A stretch of DNA of 64,000 nt from Doryteuthis pealeii. Taxonomy: Eukaryota; Mollusca; Cephalopoda; Myopsida; Loliginidae. How positions within the stretch are numbered: the first letter of the stretch is position 1; every line of letters begins with the position of its first letter. Shown here one piece after another: positions 52,246 to 61,694 of the stretch. The notes beneath the pieces are model-generated. The model had not been told where the DNA came from and searched no databases. It was given only the letters and a program-made list of their open reading frames with translations. Where the stretch lies: positions 60,814,643 through 60,878,642 of the forward strand of contig CM042145.1 in NCBI GenBank assembly GCA_023376005.1, read 5' to 3'. Both the position numbers and the translations under genes were made by a program.

Positions 52246-52894
52246 GAACATATTTTTATTTGAAGGAGGAAAATTTAGTATCTATTCGAATGAAAATTAT
52301 TCGTTCATTGAATATTTAACGATAAGTAAAGTTAAGAATTCTGGTATTATGATATTCCTTTATTTTAGGAATAGTTTATTTTACGTAAAACGTTCGAAGG
52401 GACATTTAATTACAAAAGGGAATTTTTTGATTTTAATCAAATTTTCAGTGTTGAATTATCAATGAATGAATTTTATAATGCATCAGTTATCTTATTTCAA
52501 AACTTTCTGATTTTTTCAAGTCCTTTAACCTTGACCCCCCACCCCTTATTTTTGTGGTGCAAAAGAACCTGTGGGTGTGGAATAACTGTGGAACGGTAGT
52601 CTTTTTTATTATATTTTAGAACTTGACATTTTCTTCTTCTTTTTTTTCTGCGAGGAATTGGATCGGCCGGCCGGCTAGCCGTCGTCAGTTCAAACCTCGA
52701 CTTGTGTCGAGAGGGTGAAAGAGAAATAGAACATTTCTATTTATTTCATAGAGTAAGTGGCTAGGGAGGGGCTGTCTTGGAAGTTCAAAACTCAACTCGC
52801 ATCGACAGGAGTGTGGTGGGGTCGGAGGGGGTCTGTATACGATATTTTAAAATTTTCTTTTTAATTATTGAATATTGAATTATATTGCTTAATT
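52246..52894. other. Unrecognised; possible tRNA-like remnant
   Basis: GGATCGGCCGGCCGGCTAGC and GTCAGTTCAAACCTCGAC (52659-52700) resemble the tRNA-like module at 25280. A second GAAGTTCAAAACTCAACTCG occurs at 52780. Nothing else was seen. Confidence 0.3.
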
Positions 52895-53035
52895 ATAAAA
52901 AAAAATCAATAACCATATTTTGCGTGTTTCTTAGTTATAAAGATATCAAGGTGTATGCAAGTATTTCGAATCTGAGTGACCTCCCGTTTTGGAGTTATAC
53001 GTCGACACGTAGATACCAAACTTCCTTTTATATAT
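52895..53035 (+). repeat. Interspersed repeat Q, copy 2
   Basis: It aligns with 4815-4945, ending CGTAGATACCAAACTTCCTT and then (TA)n and GA-rich sequence. Confidence 0.75.
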
Positions 53036-53150
53036 ATATATATAGAGAGAAAGAGGGAGGGAGGGAGGGAGAGAGAGAAAGATTTCATGGCTTGCTTCGT
53101 CAACAAAGATTAAGGGGGTGGTCTATGTTGACTGCAGCCATGTTCGTGAT

Positions 53151-53186
<36 letters not shown>

Positions 53187-53190
53187 CACG
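53036..53190. repeat. GA-rich and (TG)n arrays
   Basis: GAGAGAAAGAGGGAGGGAGG at 53043 and (TG)n(CG)n at 53154-53190. The CG-containing part alternates purine and pyrimidine (Z-DNA-prone). Confidence 0.85.
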
Positions 53191-53900
53191 CGCAAATAAA
53201 CAGAGGGTGACATATATTATCTCATTACAATAAATTGGAATAACATTGTAAACAGTATCCTACATGAAGTAAAAAATCTTTTTGATGCCGATTCTGATTG
53301 AAAGTTGAAAGAATTGAAATAACACAATGTTATATTTTATCTCCAGTAAAAAGAGGTGAAAATAGATGGTTGTTTGTCGCCCAAACTAAATAATACCCCA
53401 CCTGTCGGTCTCCCCAGTAAACAAAAACAACAAGAAATAAATCAAAAAACATCCCCTGAAAGTCTATCGATTGTCATCGTCGCTCTTTTGCATATAAACC
53501 CGGATTACAGCTATTCATTGACGCGTTATCATTTTTGTGATGAGAGACATTGTAAAATATTATCTACATCAAATGCGGTCGTTGATTCAATAAGCTTTTG
53601 TGTTTTCATTCAGCGTTTTGTATTTAAAGGCGGGAAAGATATGAGAGGGAAAAAGATCTTACTCTTCTTTTGTATTTACTTGCAGTTTTATAGATTTTAT
53701 AATACATTGCTTTCTCTCATATTTTATTTGTTAGAAGGAAACCTTTTGGGAAGTGTACTTAAAAGCCGATAATATATACAAAAACCAATCAAACTTGTCC
53801 GACTACCATTTATGAATAGTTTTTTTTTTAGTTTTGTTTTTAAGGAACTCTTTATAACCAAAAATATATAGTACTCATAGTCACTACTGTTTTCTCATCG
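53191..53900. other. Unrecognised; 138-codon open frame
   Basis: The frame at 53356-53772 (+) is the longest outside simple repeats and the clear transposon pieces, apart from the 171-codon frame at 63474. Its composition (I, L, F, Y, K) is that expected from AT-rich sequence. No domain, no splice context and no signal peptide. I judge it non-coding. Confidence 0.4.
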
Positions 53901-53904
53901 GGAG

Positions 53905-54245
53905 TTTCCGTAATCTAATGCTATTTACACGTAAAATGCGATTTTAATGATATTATCTCATGCGCGCTATTCTGCATGTGTATCAGAGAAAGAAAGATAA
54001 ATAGAATAAAAATAAATTACATTAAAATTTAAATAAGTGAATAGACGTGATGGCACTAGTGCAGAATAGTGCGCAAGAGATAATAACATTAAATTACGTA
54101 TAAAAAGCATTACATTTCATAGAAATATCTGAACTCTTTGAGACTCTCCAGTAAGGGTTACTGTTTCCGTAATCTAATGTTAGTTATTTACATGTAAAAT
54201 GCGATTCTAATGATAATATCTTTTGCGCGCTATTCTGCATTTGTA
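53905..54245. repeat. Three copies of a ~75 bp repeat, middle one inverted
   Basis: TTTCCGTAATCTAATG...TGCGCGCTATTCTGCAT occurs at 53905-53982 and 54165-54242 (+). GTGCAGAATAGTGCGCAAGA with TACGTATAAAAAGCATT (54058-54110) is the reversed copy. GCGCGCTATTCTGCA is the most conserved part. Confidence 0.8.
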
Positions 54246-54254
54246 CAAAAATTC

Positions 54255-54316
54255 TCTCTCTCACCTCTCTCTCTCTCTCTCTCTCTCTAATATATATATA
54301 TATATATATATATAAA
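54255..54316. repeat. (CT)n(TA)n microsatellite
   Basis: CT to 54287, then TA. Confidence 0.93.
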
Positions 54317-54712
54317 GGAAGTGAATCCGACGGTATGTAGTATAATAAAAAAATTGGAAAAACACAGGTTTAAATAAGTTAAGTGGTGAGTTTATTGGCC
54401 GACGCTGCAGTGTTTCGATCTATTAATTAGATCATCTTCGGGGCTTTTGTTAGGATGTGGAAGGTGAGGAAAAAATTTTTTTTATCTCAGAATAAGGAGA
54501 AAGGCGAGTAATAGTCCTTGTTTATCGGTCTGTTTAAAATTTGAAGTCTGAGAAAAAAGAACGTTGAAAAAATGAACGGTTTGAAATATGACGTCAAACA
54601 TTCTTTTTTGCGGTGTGAATATTAGAATGTGTAAGTGTTTGTATCGGAAAAAGCATTGTGCATTTTTTATGTGTTTGTGAATGTGTGGTTGCGCGTGTGT
54701 GTATAAATATTT
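54317..54712 (-). mobile_element. PLE/HHR module M, reversed copy
   Basis: It starts next to (TA)n with GTGAATCCGACGGTATG. Then AACACAGGTTTAAATAAGTT, AAGTGGTGAGTTTATTGGCC, GTCCTTGTTTATCGGTCTGT and ATATGACGTCAAACATTC align with the insertion at 12295-12667. The two copies reach nearly the same outer limits. Confidence 0.8.
54397..54443 (-). ncRNA. Hammerhead-like motif, variant core
   Basis: Minus strand: CCCCGAAGAT, stem II GATCTA/TAGATC, GAAA (54413-54416), near-palindrome ACACTGCAGCGT and C, then GGCC. CTGAAGA is mutated to CCGAAGA. Combined with the copy at 12573 it implies an ancestral CTGAAGA-T-GATCTA layout. Confidence 0.6.
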
Positions 54713-54749
54713 TGCGATAAATGGAATCGAAACAAAACTCAAGGATGTG

Positions 54750-54799
54750 TGTGTGTATGTATGTATGTGTGTGTGTGTGTGTTGTGTGTGTGTGTGTGT
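54750..54799. repeat. (TG)n microsatellite
   Basis: TG array with ATGTATGTATG and TTG breaks. Confidence 0.93.
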
Positions 54800-55022
54800 G
54801 AGCATGATTTTCATTGATAAAAGAGGCAAGAGAATATTCTTTTAACATTTGAGTTGCTATGAAAATAATTATTGGTTAATAAAATGTATGTTTTTTATTT
54901 ACCATTTTTTATTTGTATATATATTATAATTGTGATAATTTATTAACCAATAATGATTTTCACAGCAACTTAAATGTTAAAAGAATATTCTCTTGTCTCT
55001 TTTATCAATGAAAATCATGCTC
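54800..55022. repeat. 223 bp inverted repeat with 83 bp arms
   Basis: GAGCATGATTTTCATTGATA...GGTTAATAAA pairs with TTTATTAACC...CATGCTC. A few mismatches and one small indel, loop ~57 nt. The right arm is joined directly to a SINE-A body. Confidence 0.92.
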
Positions 55023-55029
55023 AACCTTG

Positions 55030-55182
55030 AGTTTAACCATAGGCGTAGAGAGAGTAGTGGATGCATACTTTTCCCAAGGGTATTAGAGCTAAGTGAAATG
55101 TAAACAGCCTTGTCCAGGATTTGAACTCTGGTCTACGAGTCCATTTCCTACGACTCTAACCATAACACCACGCACCTCCACC
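55030..55182 (-). mobile_element. SINE-A 5' part
   Basis: Head at the right (minus: GGAGGTGCGTGGTGTTATGG, B box GAGTTCAAATCCTGGAC). It is cut at the ACTACTCTCTCTACGCCTATGG block where the inverted repeat begins. Confidence 0.85.
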
Positions 55183-55577
55183 TGTGTATTTCTGTGTGTT
55201 TAAACCATAATCTAAGAATTTAATATTTATGTAACTTATTATCTCTGTCTACATCTTGATTGCATCTTTTTATTTTTCATGTGATTTTATTTATTTATTT
55301 TACTTGAATATAAATGTCATTTAATATTCGTTTTATATAATTTTATCTTCAATAATTTCTTTGACTTATTTGTTTTATCATTATCTATCATTTTCATGAA
55401 TTTTGTTTCAGAATCAAATGAATAAATGCTTCTATGTTATTAGACACATTTCATTAAAAATTGAACATTCAAAATCTTTCCTCTATCGTGATTTAGGCCG
55501 AGAAATATGGTGGAGAAGGTGAAAACGTAAGTTATAACAAGAAACACATGGAACAGACTGGAAGTTTTGAAGAATAA
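55183..55577. other. No recognised feature
   Basis: Nothing was identified. Confidence 0.4.
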
Positions 55578-55832
55578 GGGCCGGGTTAGCTCAGTCGGTA
55601 GAGCGTTCGGCTAGAAAACACAAGGTTCCTAGTTCGATACCCGCCCTCGCCAACTCAGCGTATGAGTAGTACAGGGATCTGTGCGGCGGTAAAGTAAGGA
55701 GCTGGTGGTAGACGTGGCGCTCCACCTCAGACACTAAAATAATCTCCTTGGTCTAGCGCTAGTGAAAAGGGGATAGACTCCCTCGCTGCATGGCTGATAC
55801 CGACATTAGGCCGCCCCGACGACTTATGTTCA
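55578..55832 (+). mobile_element. SINE-K, full length
   Basis: The head GGGCCGGGTTAGCTCAGTCG and GTAGAGCGTTCGGCTAG (A box TAGCTCAGTCGG) with TAGTTCGATACCCGCCC (B box) reads like a tRNA-Lys relative but lacks a proper anticodon arm. The body has GTATGAGTAGTACAGGGATC, GCGGTAAAGTAAGGAGCTGG and TCTAGCGCTAGTGAAAAGGG, ending GGCTGATACCGAC. tRNA-Lys-related SINEs are known from octopus. Confidence 0.92.
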
Positions 55833-56067
55833 GTTGCAAACAATTTGTTCTGTTTGCGGCTATATTGTATTATACAAATATAAACGAATATTATTCCCCT
55901 TAATAGAAGTCTTTGGTGGAGTTATGTTAAATTCACAAACGGCTCTCCTTGTTCTCACGGCTCATAGTGTAGCAGCAACTATTTGACGTCCGCTGTTTTT
56001 GGGATTTTTGTTGAAAAGGAGGGAGACATATCTTTTGATTTCCGGTTTGAAAGGGGTCGACCAAGGG
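55833..56067. other. No recognised feature
   Basis: Nothing was identified. Confidence 0.35.
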
Positions 56068-56258
56068 AGACTGGTTGCCTAACAAAGGTTAAAGATACCA
56101 ACCCACCCTTCTATCTATCCATAGCTAGAGGGAGATTAGTTGGATGCATACCTTTCCCAAGTGTATTAGCGCAATGTGAAATGCAAACAACCTCGTCCAG
56201 GATTTGAAATCGTATGCGTCGTGTCAATTTCCTATGACGGTAACAATCAGCGACGCGC
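56068..56258 (-). mobile_element. SINE-A copy, 3'-truncated
   Basis: GACTGGTTGCCTAACAAAGG, ATCCATAGCTAGAGGGAGAT, CATACCTTTCCCAAGTGTAT and CGTCCAGGATTTGAAATCG. The head CGCGTCGCTGATTGTTAC is mutated. Confidence 0.82.
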
Positions 56259-56884
56259 GATATACAATATCGTTTGGCAATGCGTGACCAGCATGACTTT
56301 CAGAGATTGATTTTCTTTGTCGCATAGGAACTCCCTGTTTAGAAATGTAGGGTCAGCAATGTTATATTATCTGTGAGGCTAATGCCAGTGAGAATAAACT
56401 GAGCTAGTCAGTAGACTAGCCAGCATTTCTTTTCTGTAAAAAAAGAGAACCCCTTCCTTGTTTTTACGAACTGGACATTTTGAAGAAGGGCGTAGAAGAG
56501 GTTGTAGTAACAACAAAAGCAACACAATGAATCAGTTCAATTCTAGAAATAGAATAGTCGTTTTGTTCTTATTTTTATTTCAAGATTCTTTGGCTTGTGT
56601 ATTCTCTGGCTCTGTACCCGGTGACCTTCAGACCGTTTTAAAAGGTGTGTCAGTTTCTAAGGGATTTATAAGAAAGAAGGCATTCTGTGAAAAGATCAGT
56701 TTGAGACCCCATAGGACGAGTCATTAGAAAAAGATAGTGATAAAGATGATTTGACATTTCAGTCTGTTCAAAGGACATCGAATGCTAATCAACAAAGCGA
56801 TAATGGCTGACTTTAATGTTTTTAAATCGTTCGAAATTTTCTGATGGACTCTGTGTCGTTGATACCTAAACGTTTACATTATTA
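56259..56884. other. Unrecognised; short frame with signal-like start
   Basis: From the ATG at 56527 a 66-codon frame begins with a short basic stretch and a hydrophobic run (RIVVLFLFLFQ). This resembles a secretion signal but is also expected by chance in AT-rich DNA. No homology was recognised. Confidence 0.3.
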
Positions 56885-57003
56885 CTAACAGAACCTTTGG
56901 ATATATCACGGTATGATAATTTAATTATTACAATGTTTGATATGTTTACTTAGAAGCCATTGGAAAATAGTTCAGTGTGTATAAAGTAAAACAATGTCTA
57001 TTT

Positions 57004-57080
<77 letters not shown>

Positions 57081-57435
57081 CTTTTTCTTCTTCATCTTTT
57101 TATTATGTTCGATTGAAATAGATTAGCGTTATCACTTCCGCGTGCCCGCCCTCCTCTCTCTCTCTTTTACCTACTTTCTTTCTTTCTTATTACATTTTTT
57201 CTGTGGAGTATGTACTTTTCTTCTTCTTTATAATAAAAACGGAATGGTCCATTATTTAGCTGAGATGACAACACTCATAAGAAATAAAAATTCAGCGGAT
57301 AAGCAACACTAGATAATCAGGATTTACATTTTTGCATTTTATCTTGAACAATTTGGGCGGTTTCATTTTTAACCAAAGGGTGCTACACGTTGATAACGGT
57401 CGGACAATTAAGGAACACTAGTATTGATATATAGT
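56885..57435 (-). mobile_element. Hel-2 with an expanded internal (CT)36
   Basis: 3' end at the left: CTAACAGAACCTTTGGATAT (CTAG decayed) and ATCACGGTATGATAATTT. Block AACGGAATGGTCCATTATTT. 5' end GGAACACTAGTATTGATATA. The (CT)n at 57006-57077 sits where other copies have only short CT runs. Confidence 0.82.
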
Positions 57436-57454
57436 AATGACGAGGTTTTCTTTC

Positions 57455-57645
57455 CATGACATGCGAAGATGTGTCCAAAAAGTAGTGTGACTAAAAAGCA
57501 TTTTGAAATAAACAATAAATGAAACGTTAATTTTCCTCACAATATCCCCTTTGGCATTTCAATACCCTTATTCCAACAAGACTTCCATTGGTCAAAGCAC
57601 CTCTGAAACTAGCCTGTTGATATGGGCGCTGAGGTATTTCATTTA
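57455..57645 (-). pseudogene. Possible mariner-like transposase 3' end
   Basis: The minus strand gives, in two frames, RCFDQWKSC-like and EMPKG-like pieces, followed by TTTAGTCACACTACTTTTTG. CFxQWxxxWxKCI and a terminal CAAAAAGTAGTGTGAC repeat recall mariner elements. Too decayed to be sure. Confidence 0.4.
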
Positions 57646-58257
57646 ATATATTCCTCAAATTTTACCCTTAAGATTAATTTTCAATTTAGGAAACAAGAAA
57701 AATCGCATGAGATTCATAGTTTGTTTCATTTTTTTTTTTTACGTCTTCGCCATTTGAAAATGGTGGAATGGGAAATCAGATTTGTGCCTGTCGATTTTAT
57801 CATAGCAGTGACAAATCGTCGCTAGTGGTAACTGCTCGTACCAAAGAGAGAGGAAGGGAGATGACCCCTTATTTATGCGCCAACTATCAAATGAGAGTTA
57901 AAAGGGTGAAAGAAAGGTGCTCCGTCTATTGCTTTTGGCTAAAGTCACTGACCTGAGTCGCGTGTGTCCTGCCAGTGGATAACTGTCAGTCTGTTGGACT
58001 CCCTCTCTCTGCTTCCAAAATTGGCTCTTTTATAATTTTTTAACTTAATTATTCATCAAACTTTTCATTCCTTATTCGTACGTCAACAATTTTTCTACAA
58101 ACTTTCTACACATATTGTCGGATTCATATCCATTTTACCTTTCATATATATATATATATATAAAGTAGTCCTATCTAATACAAATAATTTGCACAGAGTT
58201 GTATGATTTCAAGTATTCTTATCTAAAACCAGAAGAGTAAACCCCGAAAACAAAACA
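57646..58257. other. No recognised feature; terminal motif near (TA)n
   Basis: CATATTGTCGGATTCATATC (58110-58131) followed by (TA)10 is the shared PLE-type edge motif, but no hammerhead core is visible upstream. Confidence 0.45.
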
Positions 58258-58515
58258 GGAACCGGAGTCCCTAAAGGTGGTGTGATGCTGAAATCCAGTG
58301 CTCCCCATCAACTCCTGCGACACTACCGTTGCCAAACCGCATTGGTATCTTACCTTTCCTTTGGATCACAGTGGCAGTGTGGAGAGGGGAGATTTGCTGC
58401 CTGGGCAACAGCTTATCCTCCACGCGAACCCACCCAGGCTATGTAGTTCAAAGAAAGAAAAAACAAACTTTGACACTACTCCATCGTCCCTCGTAGACAG
58501 AAGGATGCCAACCAC
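58258..58515 (+). mobile_element. Retroposon V, second copy
   Basis: Sense copy: GGTGGTGTGATGCTGAAATC, CCCATCAACTCCTGCGACAC, TCCTTTGGATCACAGTGGCA and CTGCCTGGGCAACAGCTTAT. Tail TTTGACACTACTCCATCGTC and CCTCGTAGACAGAAGGATGC. Its mate is at 34815-35055. Confidence 0.72.
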
Positions 58516-58589
58516 TACGTCAACAATTATCAGCTGATTTTTGTGACGTAATGTTGCATAGCGCCTTCTTTACCGGCGCTAAATCGTAT

Positions 58590-58915
58590 ATGTTATATGG
58601 CTTTTCAAACTCACGCTGCTAAATCGGCGTACGTATCGTAGCGGGTATCGTCACTAACCCTAGACGATATATGTAGTGGTCGCTTAATGAAATCACAACA
58701 CATGCTGTATAGTAAAAACTTGCGTTTATTTCTTCTCCTGTCTGGTGGGTGGCGAGCGGTGACAATGACTACTACTGCTGCTGGGATGACTAGCGTTGGT
58801 GACATGGAAGGGGTGGACGACCTCACTGCCCGCTGGCAGCGATGGTCCGTGTCGACGGTCGCTCCTTGTGTTCTGTTCGCCGTCTCCTATCTGCCCCTCT
58901 AACTGGTCTGCCTTC
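58590..58915 (-). mobile_element. Possible solo LTR
   Basis: The interval is richer in GC than its surroundings. On the minus strand AATAAACGCAAGTTTTTACT is followed ~140 bp later by CCATATAACA, as in an LTR with a polyadenylation signal in R and a terminal CA. The opposite boundary and target duplication are not found. Confidence 0.3.
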
Positions 58916-59521
58916 TAGCTTTTGTATTGACGATACGCCTACGCATCTTTATCTTTTGATCTGATAACGGGCAAATCTATTTCCGAACTTATTGTACTTA
59001 TCCTTCTTTTGTTCTTACCCGGAAAAAAATCCTTGTCATTTTTGTCGTCTTTTCTTTGTTTAATTTAACCGGAAATTTCTATTTCCGTTTGTACAATATA
59101 CAACAGTAATTACCCGCATTCCAATATTCTTTTTCGTTTATTTTATTATCGAATATTTGCATTAGATTTGCTTCTGTTTGGCTTTTTCTTTTATTTCAAC
59201 CAAATATCTCGAATTCCGTTAAAGCAAAAATGACATTCCAACAAGATTTTTTCCTTCACAAATATTTTCCCAAAATACTTTCTTCTTCCTCTTCTCTTCG
59301 AATATAAAACCTCACCCAGTTACATTTTTCTAAAATAATTGTTTGAGACCCCTAATTATTTTACATCTCCCAAGCGGATATTTCTTATTAGCATTCGTTC
59401 TACGTTAAAAAAAAATACGCTGGAAAAACAATCAACCTCACTGTCATTTCCTATCATCTGTCAGCTTATCGCAAAGTCCCGGTCATCTCACTTGTTTGCG
59501 AGCTCAAAATATCTTAATTAG
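58916..59521. other. No recognised feature
   Basis: Nothing was identified. Confidence 0.4.
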
Positions 59522-59572
59522 TAGTATTATTAGCGTTATTCGGACTATTGTCCCCATCTTCATTGTTATTTG

Positions 59573-59620
59573 TACAACGTTTCGGCCGATATACCCTCCG
59601 GCCTTCTTCAGGTATTTCTT
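59573..59620 (-). ncRNA. Hammerhead-like motif, variant core (left arm)
   Basis: Minus: TAC, CTGAAGA, extra A, stem II GGCCG/CGGCC with a long loop, GAAA, ACGT, T and GTA. Layout as at 31738. Confidence 0.6.
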
Positions 59621-59663
59621 GTCGGACTCGGGAACCTTCTTTTCGAACTCGAGTCCGACAAGA

Positions 59664-59712
59664 AATACCTGAAGAAGGCCGGAGGGTATATCGGTCCGAA
59701 ACGTTATACAAA
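59664..59712 (+). ncRNA. Hammerhead-like motif, variant core (right arm)
   Basis: Plus: TAC, CTGAAGA, extra A, GGCCG...CGGTC, C, GAAACGTT and ATAC. One stem II base pair is weakened (G-T) compared with the left arm. Confidence 0.55.
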
Positions 59713-59794
59713 TAACAATGAAGATGGGGACAATAGTCCGAATAACGCTAATAATACTAATCTCAAGCCTTATCTCAAACATCTTAATTAGTGT

Positions 59795-59975
59795 AGCGAA
59801 AATACAAAGTCAACAGTGCTTTGTAACAATCAGTTTCTTTCCTATGCGATTCTCATCGTGAATTACGTGTGTTCGTGTTTTTCCTTATATAATGTTATAT
59901 CGTGCATCATGGGAAAGGTGGTTAAGTTGTTGGGGCATGACGCGATGGCTGGTTTAGTTCGTAGTACAAGCGATT
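59795..59975 (+). repeat. Repeat L, copy
   Basis: AAAGTCAACAGTGCTTTGTA, CAGTTTCTTTCCTATGCGAT and GTGTTCGTGTTTTTCCTTAT match 62145-62320. GGTTTAGTTCGTAGT ends it. Class unknown. Confidence 0.7.
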
Positions 59976-60695
59976 CCTTATTTGTAGCCTTTTCTGCTTT
60001 CAAGATACCTCCTCAGCAAAATCAACCAACCTCAACGTGATTTCGCGTCACCTGTGACTCGACTGTCGACTTATGGCGATGTTCCGGTCATCACACCTGT
60101 CTGTGAGCTCATACGGGGAAAGAGAAAGAGAGAAACGATCAACACTCCATTTTTCTCATCCCTCTATGGACTACAGATGGATCACAGCACCTCAGAAGTT
60201 TGGCATCTGCCTCTCATTTACCGAAGATTATCAAGACAGCAAGAAAAAGGTCATATTCTATGTTCAGCCGGAACGGAGGCGCCCTTTTCACTATCTTTTT
60301 TTTTTTTTCTTTTGCGCAGCGATTCTAAATTGATGTAGCAATATAATTGTTGCCAAAAGTTTATCTCCGCTTTCATATTTGTTTTTGTTTTAAAAAATCC
60401 ATTTTCTCGTTTGCTTTCAAGGAATTCTTCTTTTGCGATTTTCTTTTAAATACTTGTAAAATCGAATGATTGTTCATTAACATCAGTTGTATAAATAGAA
60501 CACGCACACCCAGCAAAACACACTCGTCCGTGTATAGCGAAACACGCAGCGAATGAACAAATACGAAGCGATCGCATGGCTTGCACGCTTTTTAGAAAAA
60601 CTATGTTTCCAGTTTGAATTTAAATTATTTTCTGCTTCTCTCTCGCTGAGTCCAGATTAAAAACATTTACATCTAAAAACGGACCTAATTATCAT
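59976..60695. other. No recognised feature
   Basis: Overlapping 86- and 94-codon frames near 60054-60338 have no recognisable domain. T16 lies near 60297. Confidence 0.4.
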
Positions 60696-60697
60696 TA

Positions 60698-60745
60698 TGC
60701 TCTGATGATGATTTTTTATAAATCGAAATATTGTAAATATCAGCA
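60698..60745 (+). ncRNA. Hammerhead ribozyme, variant core with extra U
   Basis: Stem I TGCT (60698-60701) pairs with AGCA (60742-60745). Then CTGATGA (60702-60708), one extra T (60709), stem II GATTT-TTTAT-AAATC, GAAA (60725-60728), stem III ATATT-GTA-AATAT, and C at 60741 as the predicted cleavage base. Apart from the extra base, all conserved positions are met. Downstream CATTTTAACAACATTTTGTG matches the flank of the copy at 48967. Confidence 0.75.
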
Positions 60746-60989
60746 ATGAAAATGATATAAAAATATATTCATTTTAACAACATTTTGTGTTTTCATACTC
60801 TTTTATCTATACAGCCTTTTTTTAGTATTAGGGAATTGAAAATAAAGTGCTCTATTACGGAAGTAAGAGCTGTATATATTTATTCATTATGGTGTACAAT
60901 ATTTAAGGTGCAATTGTTACCATTGATTTCCAAACAGCATGCTGCTTGGAACACTTTGTACACTATAACTAAATATATAAAATCGTCGG
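60746..60989 (+). other. Flank of the hammerhead element, unrecognised beyond ~60810
   Basis: Homology with 49013-49070 stops at about 60805. Confidence 0.4.
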
Positions 60990-61204
60990 AGTAGCCTAAA
61001 GTCGGTATCAGCCCGACTGCAAAGGAGTCTATCCCATTTTCACTAGCGCTAGACTAAGGAGATTGTTATGGTCACACCGGCCACCAGCTCCCTACTTTAC
61101 CGCACAGATTCCTGTGCTACTCATACGCTTGGTGAGGGCCGGTATCAAACCAGGAACCTTGTGGTTCCAAGTCGGACGCTCTGCCGACTGAGCTAAACCG
61201 GCCC
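60990..61204 (-). mobile_element. SINE-K, full length
   Basis: Minus strand: GGGCCGGTTTAGCTCAGTCG, GCAGAGCGTCCGACTTGG, GGTTTGATACCGGCCC (acceptor arms GGGCCGG/CCGGCCC intact). Body CTACTTTACCGCACAG complement and TCTAGCGCTAGTGAAAATGG, ending GGCTGATACCGAC. It is the better preserved of the three SINE-K copies. Confidence 0.93.
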
Positions 61205-61248
61205 TTATCTCTCTCTCTCTATCTATCTATCTATCTACTCTCCGCTCT

Positions 61249-61288
<40 letters not shown>
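61205..61288. repeat. (CT)n, (CTAT)n and (TA)n arrays
   Basis: Compound array between SINE-K and a PLE-type module. Confidence 0.93.
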
Positions 61289-61289
<1 letters not shown>

Positions 61290-61425
61290 AAAACGGAGGT
61301 GAATACGGCAGTATGTAATTTTATAAAAATGAAAAAAAAAGGCGCATTGAAGGATGATTTCGTTAAGCCGACGCTACAGCGTATCGGTTATCAAACCATC
61401 GTTGAGGATATCGTATGTGTAAAAA
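61289..61425 (-). mobile_element. PLE/HHR-type module
   Basis: Next to (TA)n: GGAGGTGAATACGGCAGTAT (edge motif). At 61369-61407 the minus strand has a decayed core, CTCAACGAT, stem II GGTT-TGAT-AACC, GATA, then ACGCT-GT-AGCGT, C and GG. The same order occurs at 54317. Confidence 0.6.
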
Positions 61426-61643
61426 AAGAAATTAATGGTAAACAGAAGTCTGTGAGCTTCTGTTTTAGTGTGTAACGGCTTCTGATGGTACTCACATATG
61501 AGAAAAAGTCATAACTCAAAACGCCATGTAGCGTTATTTATAAATACATTTTCTTATCTATGCATTTATCAGATCTACAGTGTCAGTTTCTCGCCTACGC
61601 CAGTCACCAAGTGCCGTTAACTCTGTGTACGTGACCCTGTTAA

Positions 61644-61694
<51 letters not shown>

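Larger units (their letters stand above)
59522..59761. mobile_element. Module J as a 240 bp palindrome (two facing copies)
   Basis: TAGTATTATTAGCGTTATTC to GGTATTTCTTGTCGGACTCG is repeated inverted from CGAGTCCGACAAGAAATACC to AATAACGCTAATAATACTA, with ~20 nt loop and only a few differences. Each arm carries a hammerhead-like core: one on the minus strand (left arm), one on plus (right arm). Confidence 0.92.

Noticed and set aside
53356..53772. 138-codon frame
   Set aside because: No recognisable motif and a composition expected of AT-rich DNA. A search against cephalopod proteins would decide.
55578..55652. Possible functional tRNA gene
   Set aside because: A and B boxes are present but the anticodon arm cannot form. 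The sequence continues into a SINE body shared with two other loci.
58590..58915. CpG-island-like promoter
   Set aside because: GC is only modestly raised and no gene or TATA/Inr arrangement lies next to it. A solo LTR explains it as well.
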